From contig NC_064039.1 of assembly GCF_932526225.1 (NCBI RefSeq), positions 12,418,139-12,482,138 on the forward strand: a stretch of 64,000 nt of DNA, written 5' to 3'. The DNA is from Nematostella vectensis. Taxonomy: Eukaryota > Cnidaria > Anthozoa > Actiniaria > Edwardsiidae. The notes beneath the pieces are model-generated. The model saw nothing but the letters and a program-made list of their open reading frames with translations. It made no database searches and was not told the origin of the DNA. Made by a program: the position numbers and the translations under genes. Position 1 is the first letter of the stretch. Each line of letters starts with the position of its first letter. This document shows positions 35,285 to 46,902 of this stretch, piece after piece.

Positions 35285-36377
35285 ACTAAATAGTGTTGCA
35301 CAGTTGTCGGGGTTTTTCGCCAAGTTCTTGAGATTCACTACCACAACAGTGTGATATCAGAACTTTTATTTTTTTGTTTAAAACAAATATTTTCTTTACT
35401 TTGTAAAGCAACTGAACATACTTCACTTACAGATTCTTCATTATTCTAAAATTGTATTTTACAATGCCTACGGTTCCCAAGAATAATAATAAAAGGCTTT
35501 CAGAAACTGATGCATTATTATGTACAACAGACAAAAATAAGAATATTTAAGATTAAGGTTTCAAATTCTATTGCACAAGTAAATCAGTTAGATTATTATT
35601 GAAGAATGAACAAAACAGTAACGTTTAATTATGCTTTACACTCTTTATACGAATAAAGGATTGGTTCCAATGCCCCACATTTTGTATTCAAGCTCATTCA
35701 TTGTTCTAATCTTCTATTTGCAATTTACATCAGCAATCCATGCTTCGTCTGCTCTCAACTGCATAACCAATCAATAAGCCAGTCATACATACTATTACAA
35801 CATTGACTATTCCTAAACTTGATTATAAAAACCAAGGCTATAAGTACATTTTTCTGGATTTTATTGGATTTAATTCTCAAGAGAACAAAAGCATTCATGA
35901 ATTCTTATATTTAAAGTTTATTTAAACAAATACTTGCTAGCCTCTCAAATCGAAGGCTGATCAAAAATATATGTTGGACTTTTCAAAAGATGTGCTTTCG
36001 ATCACAGTTACTTCAAAATTCTGACATGCATGTGTGTAATTATATATTATTATCATGTGAAGCATATGCACAGCAACAATAAGGCAGCAAAAAGGGAGCC
36101 CCAAGTTTAATTAGGGTCTCACCATAAAAGCGTTTTCGTTTTAGATCTATTTGAGTCATCCATAATTATATAAAATAAAATAACTCTGGTTATCTTACAT
36201 GAATGATCAGCACAACACATACTCTGGGTGTGAGGGAAGGATATGTGCTTGAAAAAAGGCTTCAGTTGAGTATGCTTATTTTTTATCTACATCTGCGACT
36301 AGACAAACCACCTAATTCCATTCAAATAATATATTTGCAAAATACATGTCCATTTAAAAAAATATCTAAAATCATCC
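35285..36377. other. A/T-rich interval between the minisatellite and CLINT1
   Basis: No gene is seen. It probably holds the CLINT1 3' UTR (minus strand). Confidence 0.5.
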
Positions 36378-39300
36378 TTAGCTAACTCCTTTATAGCTTG
36401 TATAAGAATTGCTACCAAATCCCTGAGAAGCTCCCATAGGCTGTTGTGCCATCACACCCCCTGACACACCCATCGAGCTTCCCATCAAGGGACGCCCCAA
36501 AAAGTTCATTTGACCCATGTTGGGCTGCATGTTCATTTGACCGATGTTGGGCTGCATGTTCATTTGACCCATGTTAGGCTGCATGTTCATTTGACCCATG
36601 TTGGGTTGCATGTTCATTTGACCCATGTTGGGTTGTATGTTCATTTGTTGCATTCCAGGGACTAGTCCATATGCAGGCATTTGGTGCTGATTGTTATAAG
36701 GTGATGCCATCATGATGCTTCCAGGTTGCTGTGATTGTAACTGATTCATGCTTGGTTGCTGGGGTTTCTCACGGTTCAGTGTCGGAACTAGGTCATCCAG
36801 GTTGATGTTAACAGGGCTATTTGACCATGTGGTTGATTTGGAAGACACGATGTCATTTCTTTGTTTCTGAGAAAAAAAAAAACAGAACAAAGGATAAGCA
36901 AAATGAATCAAAGTTTCTGTGAGCCAACACATGAATGCAAATGTGGTTCCTAGTCATTTTCTTGTGTGCTTAAAATTATAACAGGATACTCAACAAAGTA
37001 TCGAATAAGAACAAATCAAAGCTTGGCACACATTCACAAGTAAAAAAGGGACTGAAAAGATACAGGGGGTAAAAAAGGAAAAATGATGTTAGTCTGAAAA
37101 AAATTGACAATTAAAAGCACAAACAGGAAACTATGTCTGTAGTCATAGTGAAAAAGATTGTAAAATCATTCGGGTGGAATAGCCAGCACTATCAAAAGTT
37201 AGTGCTGGAATTGATATACAGCAATCCCTTTCCAATCCCCGAAATAATTTCCTTGACCACCCTTACCATTAATGTGTTGAAAGCCAACGGTTAATAGCCA
37301 AAGGAGCAAAAGAATAAGGACTCACCATATTATTAGGGGTTGTCACCTTGTGCTGCTGTGCTAACTGGTAATTTGGCATGTTTGGTTGCATCATCCCTGA
37401 TTGCACAGGCATCCCTAGCTGTGGCTGCATCCCAGGTGCGGACATCATGCCTCCTTGTGGCATCATGCCAACACTTGATGCACCCATGACACCAGTTGAC
37501 ATCCCCATCCCAGCTGATGATGTAGGCATTGCAACCATAGGGGAGGACATTGATGACATTCCCATGCCGGCCATAGGCTGCATTCCTATTCCAAGGCCAG
37601 CAGCTGGTTGCTGGATACTAGAGGTTGGCATGGTCATCCCACTACCCATTAAATTTGTAGGGGCTGCTGTCATCATGGATGCTAAAGGCTCATTACTTGT
37701 AATCAAACTTGCATTGGTCCCAGTCTGCAACAAGATAGTAATGAATTTAGGAGTGAATACCTATCACATAAGATAGTGAAGGGAGAGTATAAAACCAATG
37801 CCCTGGGCTAATGCTGTTCTTTCAGGTGCTGCTCCAAATGCAATTGCAAGCAAATGAACATAAAACAATCAACAGCATTTGTATTCAAGTGTGGTGCTTA
37901 TTTTACAGTGGAAGGCCCTTGGGCAGTACTTTTTCAAGGTGGAGCAAACTTACCAACATGGTCCTAGTCTGTTTTCAAAAACACAAAAAAATCCTCAAAT
38001 GTGTTGAAATTTTAAAGGAACTATAAAACAGGTAGGCAATACCATATTATGAGTATTACTGGCCAACCTGAGATAGATGAGAAGCTGAATTCATCCCTGC
38101 GAAAAAGGAATCATCAGAGATGTTGTTGGATTGAGTTGCTGATGAGGACTTGAAGTCAGCAAAGTCTCCAAAGTCTTCACTAGTCGAGGCAGCAGTTGCT
38201 AGGTAAAACACAAATACAGCTGGAATAAGAATCTAATTCACTAATAAATCTATGATATATGAGATGATGTGCACAGGAAGGATTTCCACCCACCATAAGA
38301 TACCAAAAGGGTGTACTGTACCTCCTCAACACTCCAAAATCCTCTCAAATTAAAATAAAATAAAATAGAAAAATATCTTGAAAGTTCGTCTTGTTCCCTA
38401 CTAATAATGTCTTAACTATGCTTTGGGTTAAACATGCAAATCTTACCCTCTGGCTTGCATAAACGTCATTCATCTAACTCCCTTCTAATAACGTGCAAAC
38501 TATACCTTGGGTGAAATCTGCAAATCCTTCGCTTTTGACAGGTGAGGCTGACTGGAAGTCTGCAAATGGGTCATCAGCTTGATTAGCTGGTGCTGCTGCT
38601 TTTGCAGCAGTGTTTGATGAAGATCCTCCAAACAGCAAGTCCACAAGGTCAGATGATTCAGTAGTGGCCCCGGAGGTGGGTGCTATGGAGGTTGCTGAGC
38701 TTGTTCCGTTGACAGTTGCAGGGGTTTCAGTGGCGACACCACGATAGTGTGCCGCAGCCCCCAAGTCTAAAGTCCTAGTCGGTGTTGACTTAAATAGTCC
38801 TTTCTTGTTTGTGGAGTCTAATCCATCTTCTGACTCTGCCTCCTTGTCTTTTTCTTCTGATGCCTCTTCTGCCTCTGATTCACTGGATTTGCAAAGTCAC
38901 AATAGAGACACATCACCAAAACAGGACAAATTTTTTTTAAGCAGAAATGTGCTGTCTTAGTCTATTCAGCAATTGAGCCATCCTGTTACGGCCAACAAGG
39001 AGCCTACCCCCCCCCCCCCTGGGGGAAATTTGCTCAGAACATGTGGATAGCAGTTGAACTTGGTGAAGGCGTTTACTTTCAAGGTTTTACAAGAACACGG
39101 TCAAGGCATTTACTTTCAAGGTTTTACAAGAACACGGTCAAGGCATTTACTTTCAAGGTTTTCAAGGACACAGTCAAGGCGTTTATTTTCAAGGTTTTAC
39201 AAGGACACGGTCAAGGCGTTTATTTTCAAGGTTTTACAAGAACACGGTCAAGGCATTTACTTTCAAGGTTTTCAAGGACACAGTCAAGGCGTTTATTTTC

Positions 39301-42300
39301 AAGGTTTTACAAGAACACGGCCAAGGCATTTACTTTCAAGGTTTTACAAGAACACGGTCAAGGCGTTTATTTTCAAGGTTTTACAAGAACACGGTCAAGG
39401 CATTTACTTTCAAGGTTTTACAAGAACACGGTCAAGGCGTTTATTTTCAAGGTTTTACAAGAACACGGTCAAGGCATTTACTTTCAAGGTTTTACAAGAA
39501 CACGGTCGAGGCATTTACTTTCAAGGTTTTACAAGAACACGGTCAAGGCGTTTATTTTCAAGGTTTTACAAGAACACGGTCAAGGCGTTTATTTTCAAGG
39601 TTTTCAAGGACACGGTCAAGGCGTTTACTTTCAAGGTTTTACAAGAACATGGTCAAGGCATTTACTTTCAAGGTTTTACAGGGACACGGTCAAGGCGTTT
39701 ATTTTCAAGGTTTTACAAGAACACGGTCAAGGCGTTTAGTTTCAAGGTTTTACAAGAACACGGTCAAGGCGTTTATTTTCAAGGTTTTACAAGAACACGG
39801 CCAAGGCATTTACTTTCAAGGTTTTACAGGGACACGGTCAAGGCGTTTATTTTCAAGGTTTTACAAGAACACGGCCAAGGCATTTACTTTCAAGGTTTTA
39901 CAGGGACACGGTCAAGGCGTTTATTTTCAAGGTTTTACAAGAACACGGTCAAGGCATTTACTTTCAAGGTTTTACAAGAACACAAATGTAAGCGTTCACA
40001 GTTCATTATAGTTTTTACAGGTTATAGTTGTTGATAATTTATCCATTCGTAGAATTTGATACCACACAACATACCACAAGAAACATACAACGAATACAGC
40101 AGTTTCACAACAAACCCAGCAACGAATACAGCAGCTTCACAACAAACCCGGCAACGAATACGGCAGTTTTACAACAAACCCGGCAACGAATATGGCAGTT
40201 TAACAACAAACCCGGCAACGAATACGGCAGTTTTACAACAAACCCAGCAACGAATACGGCAGTTTCAAAGTTAGTCTACGGATTTAGGGATAGTTTACAG
40301 ACTCAAGGACTACAATTGGTGAACCAAGGAACAAGGACTCATAATACATATATCCTTTCGTTGTTACAGTAATCGGTACTGTTGAAATAAAGTTCAGAGT
40401 CGTTGTTATTATCGATCGAGTGTGTTATCAAAGTTTGTGTCATGATTATTGTTCCCTGTGCCTGAATACGTAGAATCGCGGGTACACATCCTTTTTACAG
40501 TAACTAAACACAATTTTGTGTGGCTCAAAGCACATTAAGGTCATTCCATGAAAGTAACTGCACAAGTAGGAAATGCCATTAAGAAACACTGAAAATGCCA
40601 ACTATAGGAGTGCATCAATTATAGCTGGAATCGCTTATTGAGAAAAAAAATCATCCACCAGCCATTTTAAAAATATAGAAAAAAGGCCCGTACATTTCCT
40701 CCAAGTATGTTATTCCAGTTGCAGCTTCAATACTATAAGTAAGTAAAAGTAAAAGTTTGGAAAAATTGAGCCCTGTCAAATTATTCAAAATCCCTTTCCC
40801 AACACTTGGTAAAGGACAGTTAGAAATTTACCTGTCTTTGTAGTCATGCCCAAATGATCCAGCCCTTTCCCTCCACTCTCTGTACTTGCTCTTCTTAGTG
40901 GTTTTGCTATTAAATTCATCAAATTGGTCTTGACCAGAGGGGGCTGAATCATATCGGTCACCTGATAGAAAAAAGAAACACCAGAGATGTCAATTTTTAT
41001 AAGGAGAAAATAAAGAGAAAGGGGAGAAACACTAACAGCAATAGCAAAAAAAATTGTATTCATTCTGGTTAAATCAAAATCACAATGTCACTAAGATAAT
41101 GAAATACAGTCTGTAATACACTTTTTAACAACAGTTTTTCTATTTGCAAAAATGGACAAAAATGATTGCTATCACCCGTTAGTATAAATCTACCCACATA
41201 CAATCAGAAATCCAGCAATTTGATTGGCTCTCGTACTCACTATCTATTGAGCGATAGATAGCGAGTAGCGTAAAAACCGGCGTTTTTCACAAAAACAACA
41301 TGAATTGTTATTAAAATCGTCAGTTATTCAAAAGGAGTATGTGAGTTGATTTATACTAAAACAATTACGCGCCTCGTTGACTATCTATTGACTTATAGAA
41401 AACTTGAATTCGTAGTCTAATTGTTAATTAGAGATCAGCACTTGCTACAAGGCAAAGTAGCATTATTCAAGATATGTTAGCTTGAGCAAATTCTGTATCA
41501 TTTTTTCATGTTACATTGAATAGCAGGAAAACATGGGTCCACGAAACCAAAAAAAAGTGAGCACCAAAAAGGCAGCAAGAATTTGACTTTGTTCTGTCCA
41601 AGTTTAGTGTGCTATTTGAAGCTAATAACTTTGATGATGGAAACAGAATGGCATAAAGTAATAGATATTGCTAAAAAATAAGACATTTAGGAAAAAAATA
41701 ATCCATGTCTGCTAAAGAAATAATTGTAAACTAAGCTAAAGAAAGCTGAGAGTTTAGATTGTTAGTATATGCAATTAATAGTATGATAAACTGTGAGTAT
41801 GCTAAGCACACCTGAGGCTGTCCTAATGACGATATTCTAGATATTCTAGAGAACCTCCTTTCCTAGCTAAGCTTTAAAGTATGTTTGTAGCACTCTTTAT
41901 TTCAAACGTTACTGTTTGTTAACACTCAGCAAAGCTTTCAAAGGTTGTCAAAAACAGGAAATAAGAGGGACATCCATCAGTTAAACTAGCATGGAAGGCA
42001 AAACAGAGCTAGGCTCCAATTCAAATGTCCCTGTGAGTGCACTGTAAAAAAACACAACTCAATACAAAACACAAAATAAAAAAACAAAATAAATCTACTG
42101 TATACTTTGCCCATAAATGTAAAAAAATGAAAATGTGCATAAAGATTGCGATTGATTGATTCTCACTGAGGGTGCTCACTGCCAGAGGATTTATTGCGTC
42201 TCCAATGGTTCTTTAACCTCTCTTTGATTACGGTTAGTGAAGTATATTGGATTGATTTGGGGCGGAGTATTAGTCTACGACTAATAATGAATCAATAAAT

Positions 42301-44237
42301 GTTAAAAGAGTTGACAATCAGAACACTCAACTAAAACCTACAGTACTTCTACTTGATCTTTGCCATTCACTAACAGTATTCTTTGTACAGTGGAACCCGG
42401 ATTTTACGATATGCCTTGGGAGAAAAAAAATGTATCGTAAAATCAAGGTATTGATGCAAAGAGGTCCTCGATTAGTAAAATCGAAAAAATAAAACGAAAA
42501 TCAATTGAAAAAAATGTTGAAGCAAGGTCGGGTTAATGATCAACCTTTGCAAAATAATAATATTGTAACTATACTCTGTGTGTAGAGTAAGACTGTACAG
42601 TAACTCTGTAAGACTGTAATCAGCATGTCAAGTCAAAAAATTAACTTTACTTTAAGTGTGTGGTGTATTGAGTTTTTCTCTTTTTGTTGATAGACAGAAT
42701 CAGTAATATCGTTGTATCGAGGTCAAAATTACATTTTGGAGAACAATTCCAATCGTAAAATCGAGGAATATCGTTGTATCCAATATCGTAACATCGGGGT
42801 AATTTCTGATACATTTCACTGCATTTCTGCAGGGAGAAAGGAATGCTATCCTAAAATCAAGGTTATTGTAAAATCCAGTATTGTAGGATCCAGGTTCCAC
42901 TTTATAATGCAAATTTAACAATAATCTTGTAAGTGCTTTTTGCAGTTAGAAATCAGCTTGACTTAATAGCATAAAATGAGTTTTCACAACAATTCAGGTT
43001 GGTATACATACCTTAATCTCTAGCAAACTAACGACTCTTATCCAATCCCTCCATAAAACCAAGACAATTTGGCAATTGATGCAGAGGGATTGAAGATAAG
43101 CCATGTCAATAAGGATTGTTAAAGCCCTAACGGGTCCTTCTCTTACTTTTTTTCCAGTGGTTCTCCCTTGACATCCCAGAACCTTATAAAGTGATGGGAT
43201 TGGAATTTGTTATTACTTTAGCAAGCCAAAGTGATCCAAATTATATCCAAAGGATAACGAACAGAACTTAAATATAACCTACTGACAAATAAACAGCATA
43301 TAATTAGAATATAGGACCTCCAAGAGGAGGTCGACGAATATCACACATTATTCCACTTACTATAATGGCTGTCACGATAATTTTCTGAAGAAACCCCAGT
43401 ATATTTGTCACGATTTTTCTTGGCTCTCTTCCGTTCGCTTCTTATTCTATCGTCGTCTTGGACAAGCTCAATTAATTCCTTCACCTTATGCCGCACTGAG
43501 AAGGAAAACAAATGCCTAATTGAAATAATTGAAAAGAATGAAGAAAATCGTTCAACAAGAGCTTCAAACGTTTTATGTTTACGTGGTGTGTACGTAAATT
43601 TCGTGTCGATTTCATCTGATATCGTAACAACAAAGCTTTTAATGTCGTAAAAACTCACCGTTGATGCCTTGATCTTTGCCATTTTCGTCAGTATGATGGA
43701 AGTTTTCCAGTTGTCTCATGTCGTAGATATGGTCTCTGGCATTAGTGACAACTCTATCTGATCCATTCTTGAGCAAATATCCCAGCAAAAGGAGAGACTA
43801 CGAATAAATCGATCATCGGATTTAATACAAGCAAAACCCTTGTTGGACATATTTGGTTGATTATATTTTGATAATACCGCTAGTAACATATCTACCTTGT
43901 AAATTCGGCGCCAATATTTTTTCGGTTCCTGCAACATCCGTTTCCAAAGCATTGACATTACTTCAGGAAAGTGTTCGTATGTGAAAGTATATTTAGCGAT
44001 TTCTTGCATCAAAGATCCATGAGGTCCCCATGTATCATCGTTTGTAGCTTCCCGGACTTTGGCTTCCACCTCAGAGTAGTTCATTACTACGTTAGTCCTG
44101 CAAAATATGCAACAATCGCGTAAGATTTTGGTTCACATCCGTACCAAGACTTCAAACTGAGACCGGAACACCGGCGAACGCAGCTAACTTTGCAATTAAA
44201 CTCACACTTTATCACTTATTTCCCGTATCTTCCACAT
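36378..44237 (-). CDS. CLINT1 / epsinR (ENTH-domain clathrin adaptor), 9 coding exons
   Basis: Exons in transcript order: 44237-44206, 44097-43896, 43797-43659, 43495-43361, 40961-40832, 38882-38506, 38198-38068, 37724-37326 and 36866-36378. Phases close to 677 codons plus TAA (human 625). The N-terminal ENTH domain (~1-155) starts MWKIREISDKVTNVVMNYSE and includes WRRIYKSLLLLGYLLKNGSD; it would bind phosphoinositide and SNAREs at the trans-Golgi/endosome. The disordered tail has TLDLGAAAHY, a clathrin-box-like DLVDLLFGG, and acidic-Phe motifs (DDPFADF, EGFADF, EDFGDFADF) of the kind bound by AP-1/GGA ear domains. The last exon has the conserved STTWSNSPVNINLDDL. The Met/Gly/Pro-rich C-terminus contains a coding repeat (QMNMQPNMG). 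Confidence 0.95.
36505..36655 (-). repeat. In-frame 27-bp coding repeat in CLINT1
   Basis: Five to six copies of a 9-residue unit (GQMNMQPNM) near the C-terminus. The copies are nearly identical at DNA level, which suggests recent expansion in a disordered tail. Confidence 0.9.
39060..39985. repeat. 37-bp minisatellite in CLINT1 intron 5, ~25 copies
   Basis: The unit is AAGGTTTTACAAGAACACGG plus TCAAGGCGTTTATTTTC; a 36-bp variant reads AAGGTTTTCAAGGACAC. No stop occurs in any plus frame, and the unit shifts frame each copy, so long open frames (up to 326 codons) arise purely from the repeat. The gene around it is on the minus strand. Confidence 0.95.
40083..40268. repeat. 32-bp minisatellite, ~5-6 copies
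   Basis: The unit is ACAACAAACCCGGCAACGAA plus TACGGCAGTTTT. It lies 100 bp right of the 37-bp array, in the same CLINT1 intron. The right side is followed by unique sequence with AATAAA near 40390. Confidence 0.85.
41182..41365. mobile_element. Probable small MITE in CLINT1 intron 4
   Basis: TTAGTATAAATCTACCCACATAC at the left is inverted (with changes) at 41340-41365. The interior has a CTATCTATTGA motif repeated in direct and inverted forms. Confidence 0.4.
42388..42902. mobile_element. Tigger/pogo-type MITE in CLINT1 intron 4
   Basis: Termini CAGTGGAACC and GGTTCCACTT are flanked by TA on each side. The interior has many ATCGTAAAATCGAGG-type motifs in both orientations. The terminal sequence and TA duplication fit pogo/Tigger (Tc1/mariner). 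No transposase. Confidence 0.7.
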
Positions 44238-44376
44238 CCTGAGTATAGTTCAAGTGAAAATTTAGTAAAATTTAGGTTGCAAACTCACGATAAAGGCTCG
44301 ATGGAAACGGATTCTGATAGAGTTAAAGGAAATAAAGATGGCCGCCTACAGAGCCGCCTCGAAGCGTAGAAGACTG

Positions 44377-44384
44377 TGACGTCA
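44377..44384. promoter_or_regulatory. CRE palindrome in the CLINT1 promoter
   Basis: A perfect TGACGTCA lies just upstream of a likely CLINT1 5' UTR exon on the minus strand (about 44360-44289, with donor TTATC|GTGAGT). An AAGATGGCCGCC (YY1-like) box lies at 44335-44346. Sequence match only. Confidence 0.35.
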
Positions 44385-44747
44385 TACATACCGACAGGTC
44401 AGGTGATTCGATATCTACTTACGGGCACAAGGCAGGATGAACCGGAAATTTTCTATTTAACATTTGCCAAATAAAAGAAAATTATAAAGCAACAACAGTA
44501 AAGATGATAAAAAATGCGTTGAATATTTGAAAACCACGAAATTTAAGTGAAACAAAAATACAGTGTAATAGGGTATTAATCTCGTCCAAGGTATATCGGA
44601 TAGCTTTGTAACGGCCTGCTCACCAATCCCACCTAATGAACCATGGCCTCAAGGCCACAGCTTCCCCCACCCCTCTCCTCCAGGAGATACCTGTCACACC
44701 CTCCTGTGGAATATTAGGGGGGTACGGTTCTTCCACATTTTAAAATA

Positions 44748-44907
44748 CAGGGCCGTAGCAGGTGGGGCACTTGGGGCATGATATACATAATATTTAAAAA
44801 AAATATATAAAGAAATGACCAGTAGGGGCATGGCTTTACCCCCGATATTTTCTTAACGTTTCTGTATTGTGCCCCTTCAGTATATTGCAAGGCCTGCTTC
44901 GGCCCTG
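44748..44907. mobile_element. CAGGGCCG-family MITE copy 3
   Basis: This is the best-preserved copy. CAGGGCCGTAGCAGG at the left is inverted as CCTGCTTCGGCCCTG at the right. A perfect 5-bp duplication AAATA flanks it (44743-44747 and 44908-44912). It lies between CLINT1 and the ABHD3-like gene. Confidence 0.85.
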
Positions 44908-45269
44908 AAATAACAAATTTGATGAAACATTTGACTCTTTCATAGAATAACATCAGAGAGTATATATACCATACAAGTGTTTAATGGCTGCCTTTTGCAA
45001 TGCAGCATGGGCAGGTGATTTATTATGGCACTCATATTTAAACCTTAATTAATATTGGCCAAAATGAAAAAACAACACAAAATCAAATAGTTAGTTAGCT
45101 GTAGTTCAAGGATTACAGCTATATATTTAGGTGCCAACTGTACATTTATTCTTGGCCAAATAGCTTTCACAATAATTATTTACTAAATTTATCTTGCACA
45201 CTTTTCTGATTGAATACAATTTCAATTATTTTGCTTGATGACAATTGCTGAAATGTTTGTTTATTACTT

Positions 45270-46514
45270 TTACTTTCTTTGATTGACTTCAGCAGTCTCT
45301 CCTGCATTCAATAAGTGTCCACTCTCAATAATGGATTTCACATACTGTGACATAAGCCTGTCAGCATAGCCACGCCCACTGGGAATCAGTCCCTCTGTGT
45401 AGCCAATATGTCCTCCACGAGAAGTAAGTACCATGACTACATTAGGGCAACTCTTGATCTTGTCAAGGGGGAGGGTGTCAACAGGAGCAAATGGATCGTC
45501 TTCAGCTGACAGACACAGCAAAGGAATGTTGATCAAATGCAATGGCTTGGAATGCAGCGAGGCAGCTGCATAGTACTCACTGCTGTCTTTAAAACCAAAC
45601 ATTGGTGCAATAAGTCTGTTGTCAAACTCTCGCACTGTTCTTGATTGAAGTATGTGATTTAGCCTGATATTTGGCTTATCTTCCTTCAGTGCCTCTACCA
45701 TAATTGTGTTATCTCTCACTAACTTACATAACAAGTTTGCCAGGTGACGATTCAACAATAAGGAATTTACAGGCTCTTCCAAGGAATCAGCAGACCTGAA
45801 TAGATCCCATGGGACAGAAATTGTCATGGCAGCTAATAGACCAGGGAAATTCTCCCCACTGAATTTTGACAAATAATTTGTCAAGATTATTCCCCCAAGT
45901 GACACTGCCACTGCTATCAAGGGTATCCCAGGATATGTGTTGTGTATATGTGAGATAACAAATTCTAGATCTTCAGTATTCGCAGCGCAAAAGGCTCTTG
46001 GAGTGCGCAAGCGAGCCCCACCTAGACCTCTATTATTCAAAACAACAGCCCTATATCCTAGTTGCTCTATTTCTTTCACAAAGTGCAGCACATATCCATG
46101 CTGACTTGTTCCAGTAAGCCCTGGGAGAATCAGAACTGTTGGGAATGTATTTGAACTTTTGGCAGTTAAACTGCCATTGTCAAGCCAGTCCAGAAAAAGT
46201 TCCCCACCATCTGGGATATGTAGTAATTCTCTTCTGTACTTAACAATCGGATGGCTTTTCAGTAAGCTACCTATAATAGTCTGCGCCCGTCCACCAAAGC
46301 ACCAAGGCGTGGGCCAAAAAGGCTCTTCTAAAATGGAGCAGTGGTCGAGTAGGAATTTGATGAATTTAGACTTCGGTCCTGCGACTAGTTGAGGCTTTCT
46401 TCCGATACATAGGTAGTAATAAGACAGACAGACAGCGAGACTGCCGATGGTTACCGAGAATGCTTGCCATTCTATAAGCTTTAAGTAGCAGGTGAAGATA
46501 GACGAAGAATGCAT
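45270..46514 (-). CDS. ABHD1/ABHD3-like alpha/beta hydrolase, intronless
   Basis: A single 414-codon exon. A membrane anchor lies at ~19-38. The fold follows from ~85: FPTVLILPGLTGTS (oxyanion loop), NNRGLGGA, nucleophile elbow AVAVSLGG (Ser205), acid in SAEDDPFAP (Asp340 likely), and base in SRGGHIGY (His369). This is the ABHD1/2/3/15 subfamily, closest to ABHD3, which in mammals trims medium-chain and oxidised phosphatidylcholines. All three catalytic residues are present and length is normal. Vertebrate ABHD3 has many introns, so a one-exon copy is unusual and may be a retrogene. It is divergent from MRPS26 with a ~390 bp spacer. Confidence 0.92.
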   Translation of the reverse strand: MHSSSIFTCYLKLIEWQAFSVTIGSLAVCLSYYYLCIGRKPQLVAGPKSKFIKFLLDHCSILEEPFWPTPWCFGGRAQTIIGSLLKSHPIVKYRRELLHIPDGGELFLDWLDNGSLTAKSSNTFPTVLILPGLTGTSQHGYVLHFVKEIEQLGYRAVVLNNRGLGGARLRTPRAFCAANTEDLEFVISHIHNTYPGIPLIAVAVSLGGIILTNYLSKFSGENFPGLLAAMTISVPWDLFRSADSLEEPVNSLLLNRHLANLLCKLVRDNTIMVEALKEDKPNIRLNHILQSRTVREFDNRLIAPMFGFKDSSEYYAAASLHSKPLHLINIPLLCLSAEDDPFAPVDTLPLDKIKSCPNVVMVLTSRGGHIGYTEGLIPSGRGYADRLMSQYVKSIIESGHLLNAGETAEVNQRK

Positions 46515-46902
46515 TTACGCAAAAAAAAAAAACTGCCTCTGTTTCAATGTTGTCCTTGATTAGAGCGAATGCGAATATCAGGTGATAAAATATTTAACAA
46601 TAATACTTTAAATATGGCTTCTTTCTAGGTAATCCTCATAGATGACGCAGTATTTTCCCATGCATGAAGTATAATAGTCTTCTAGTGCCAGTTTTCTCTA
46701 AGTTTTCTCAGGATACCCAAGAAAAAGAAAATAGAATGTTACTTTTTTAGCAGACGATGATTTTGTTTATTAAGCCAGCCACTAATCATTTCTGTTGTTC
46801 TCTCGAAATAAATAGGGAAACCCCATCAAAATAAATAAACATTTAATATTTGTTTGTTGTTTTCTTATCGCCGCTGACTTGTCTTGCCGGCGCAGATTCA
46901 AG
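46515..46902. promoter_or_regulatory. Divergent promoter region, ABHD3-like / MRPS26
   Basis: About 390 bp separate the two start codons, pointing away from each other, so both promoters must overlap or sit close. The MRPS26 start lies in CAAGATGGCCGCC, a YY1-like box around the ATG. No TATA box is evident. Confidence 0.5.

Noticed and set aside
37378-37776. 132-codon plus-strand frame
   Set aside because: Antisense shadow of the CLINT1 Met/Gly/Pro-rich exon 8.
39041-40034. Long plus-strand open frames (232 and 326 codons)
   Set aside because: Pure minisatellite translation inside a CLINT1 intron, antisense to the gene.
40785-41063. 92-codon minus-strand frame overlapping CLINT1 exon 5
   Set aside because: Wrong frame. 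The spliced phase gives SDRYDSAPSGQDQFDEF instead.
43716-44084. Single 122-residue ENTH protein
   Set aside because: The frame reads through the exon 2 donor into the intron. The true continuation is exon 3 at 43797-43659.
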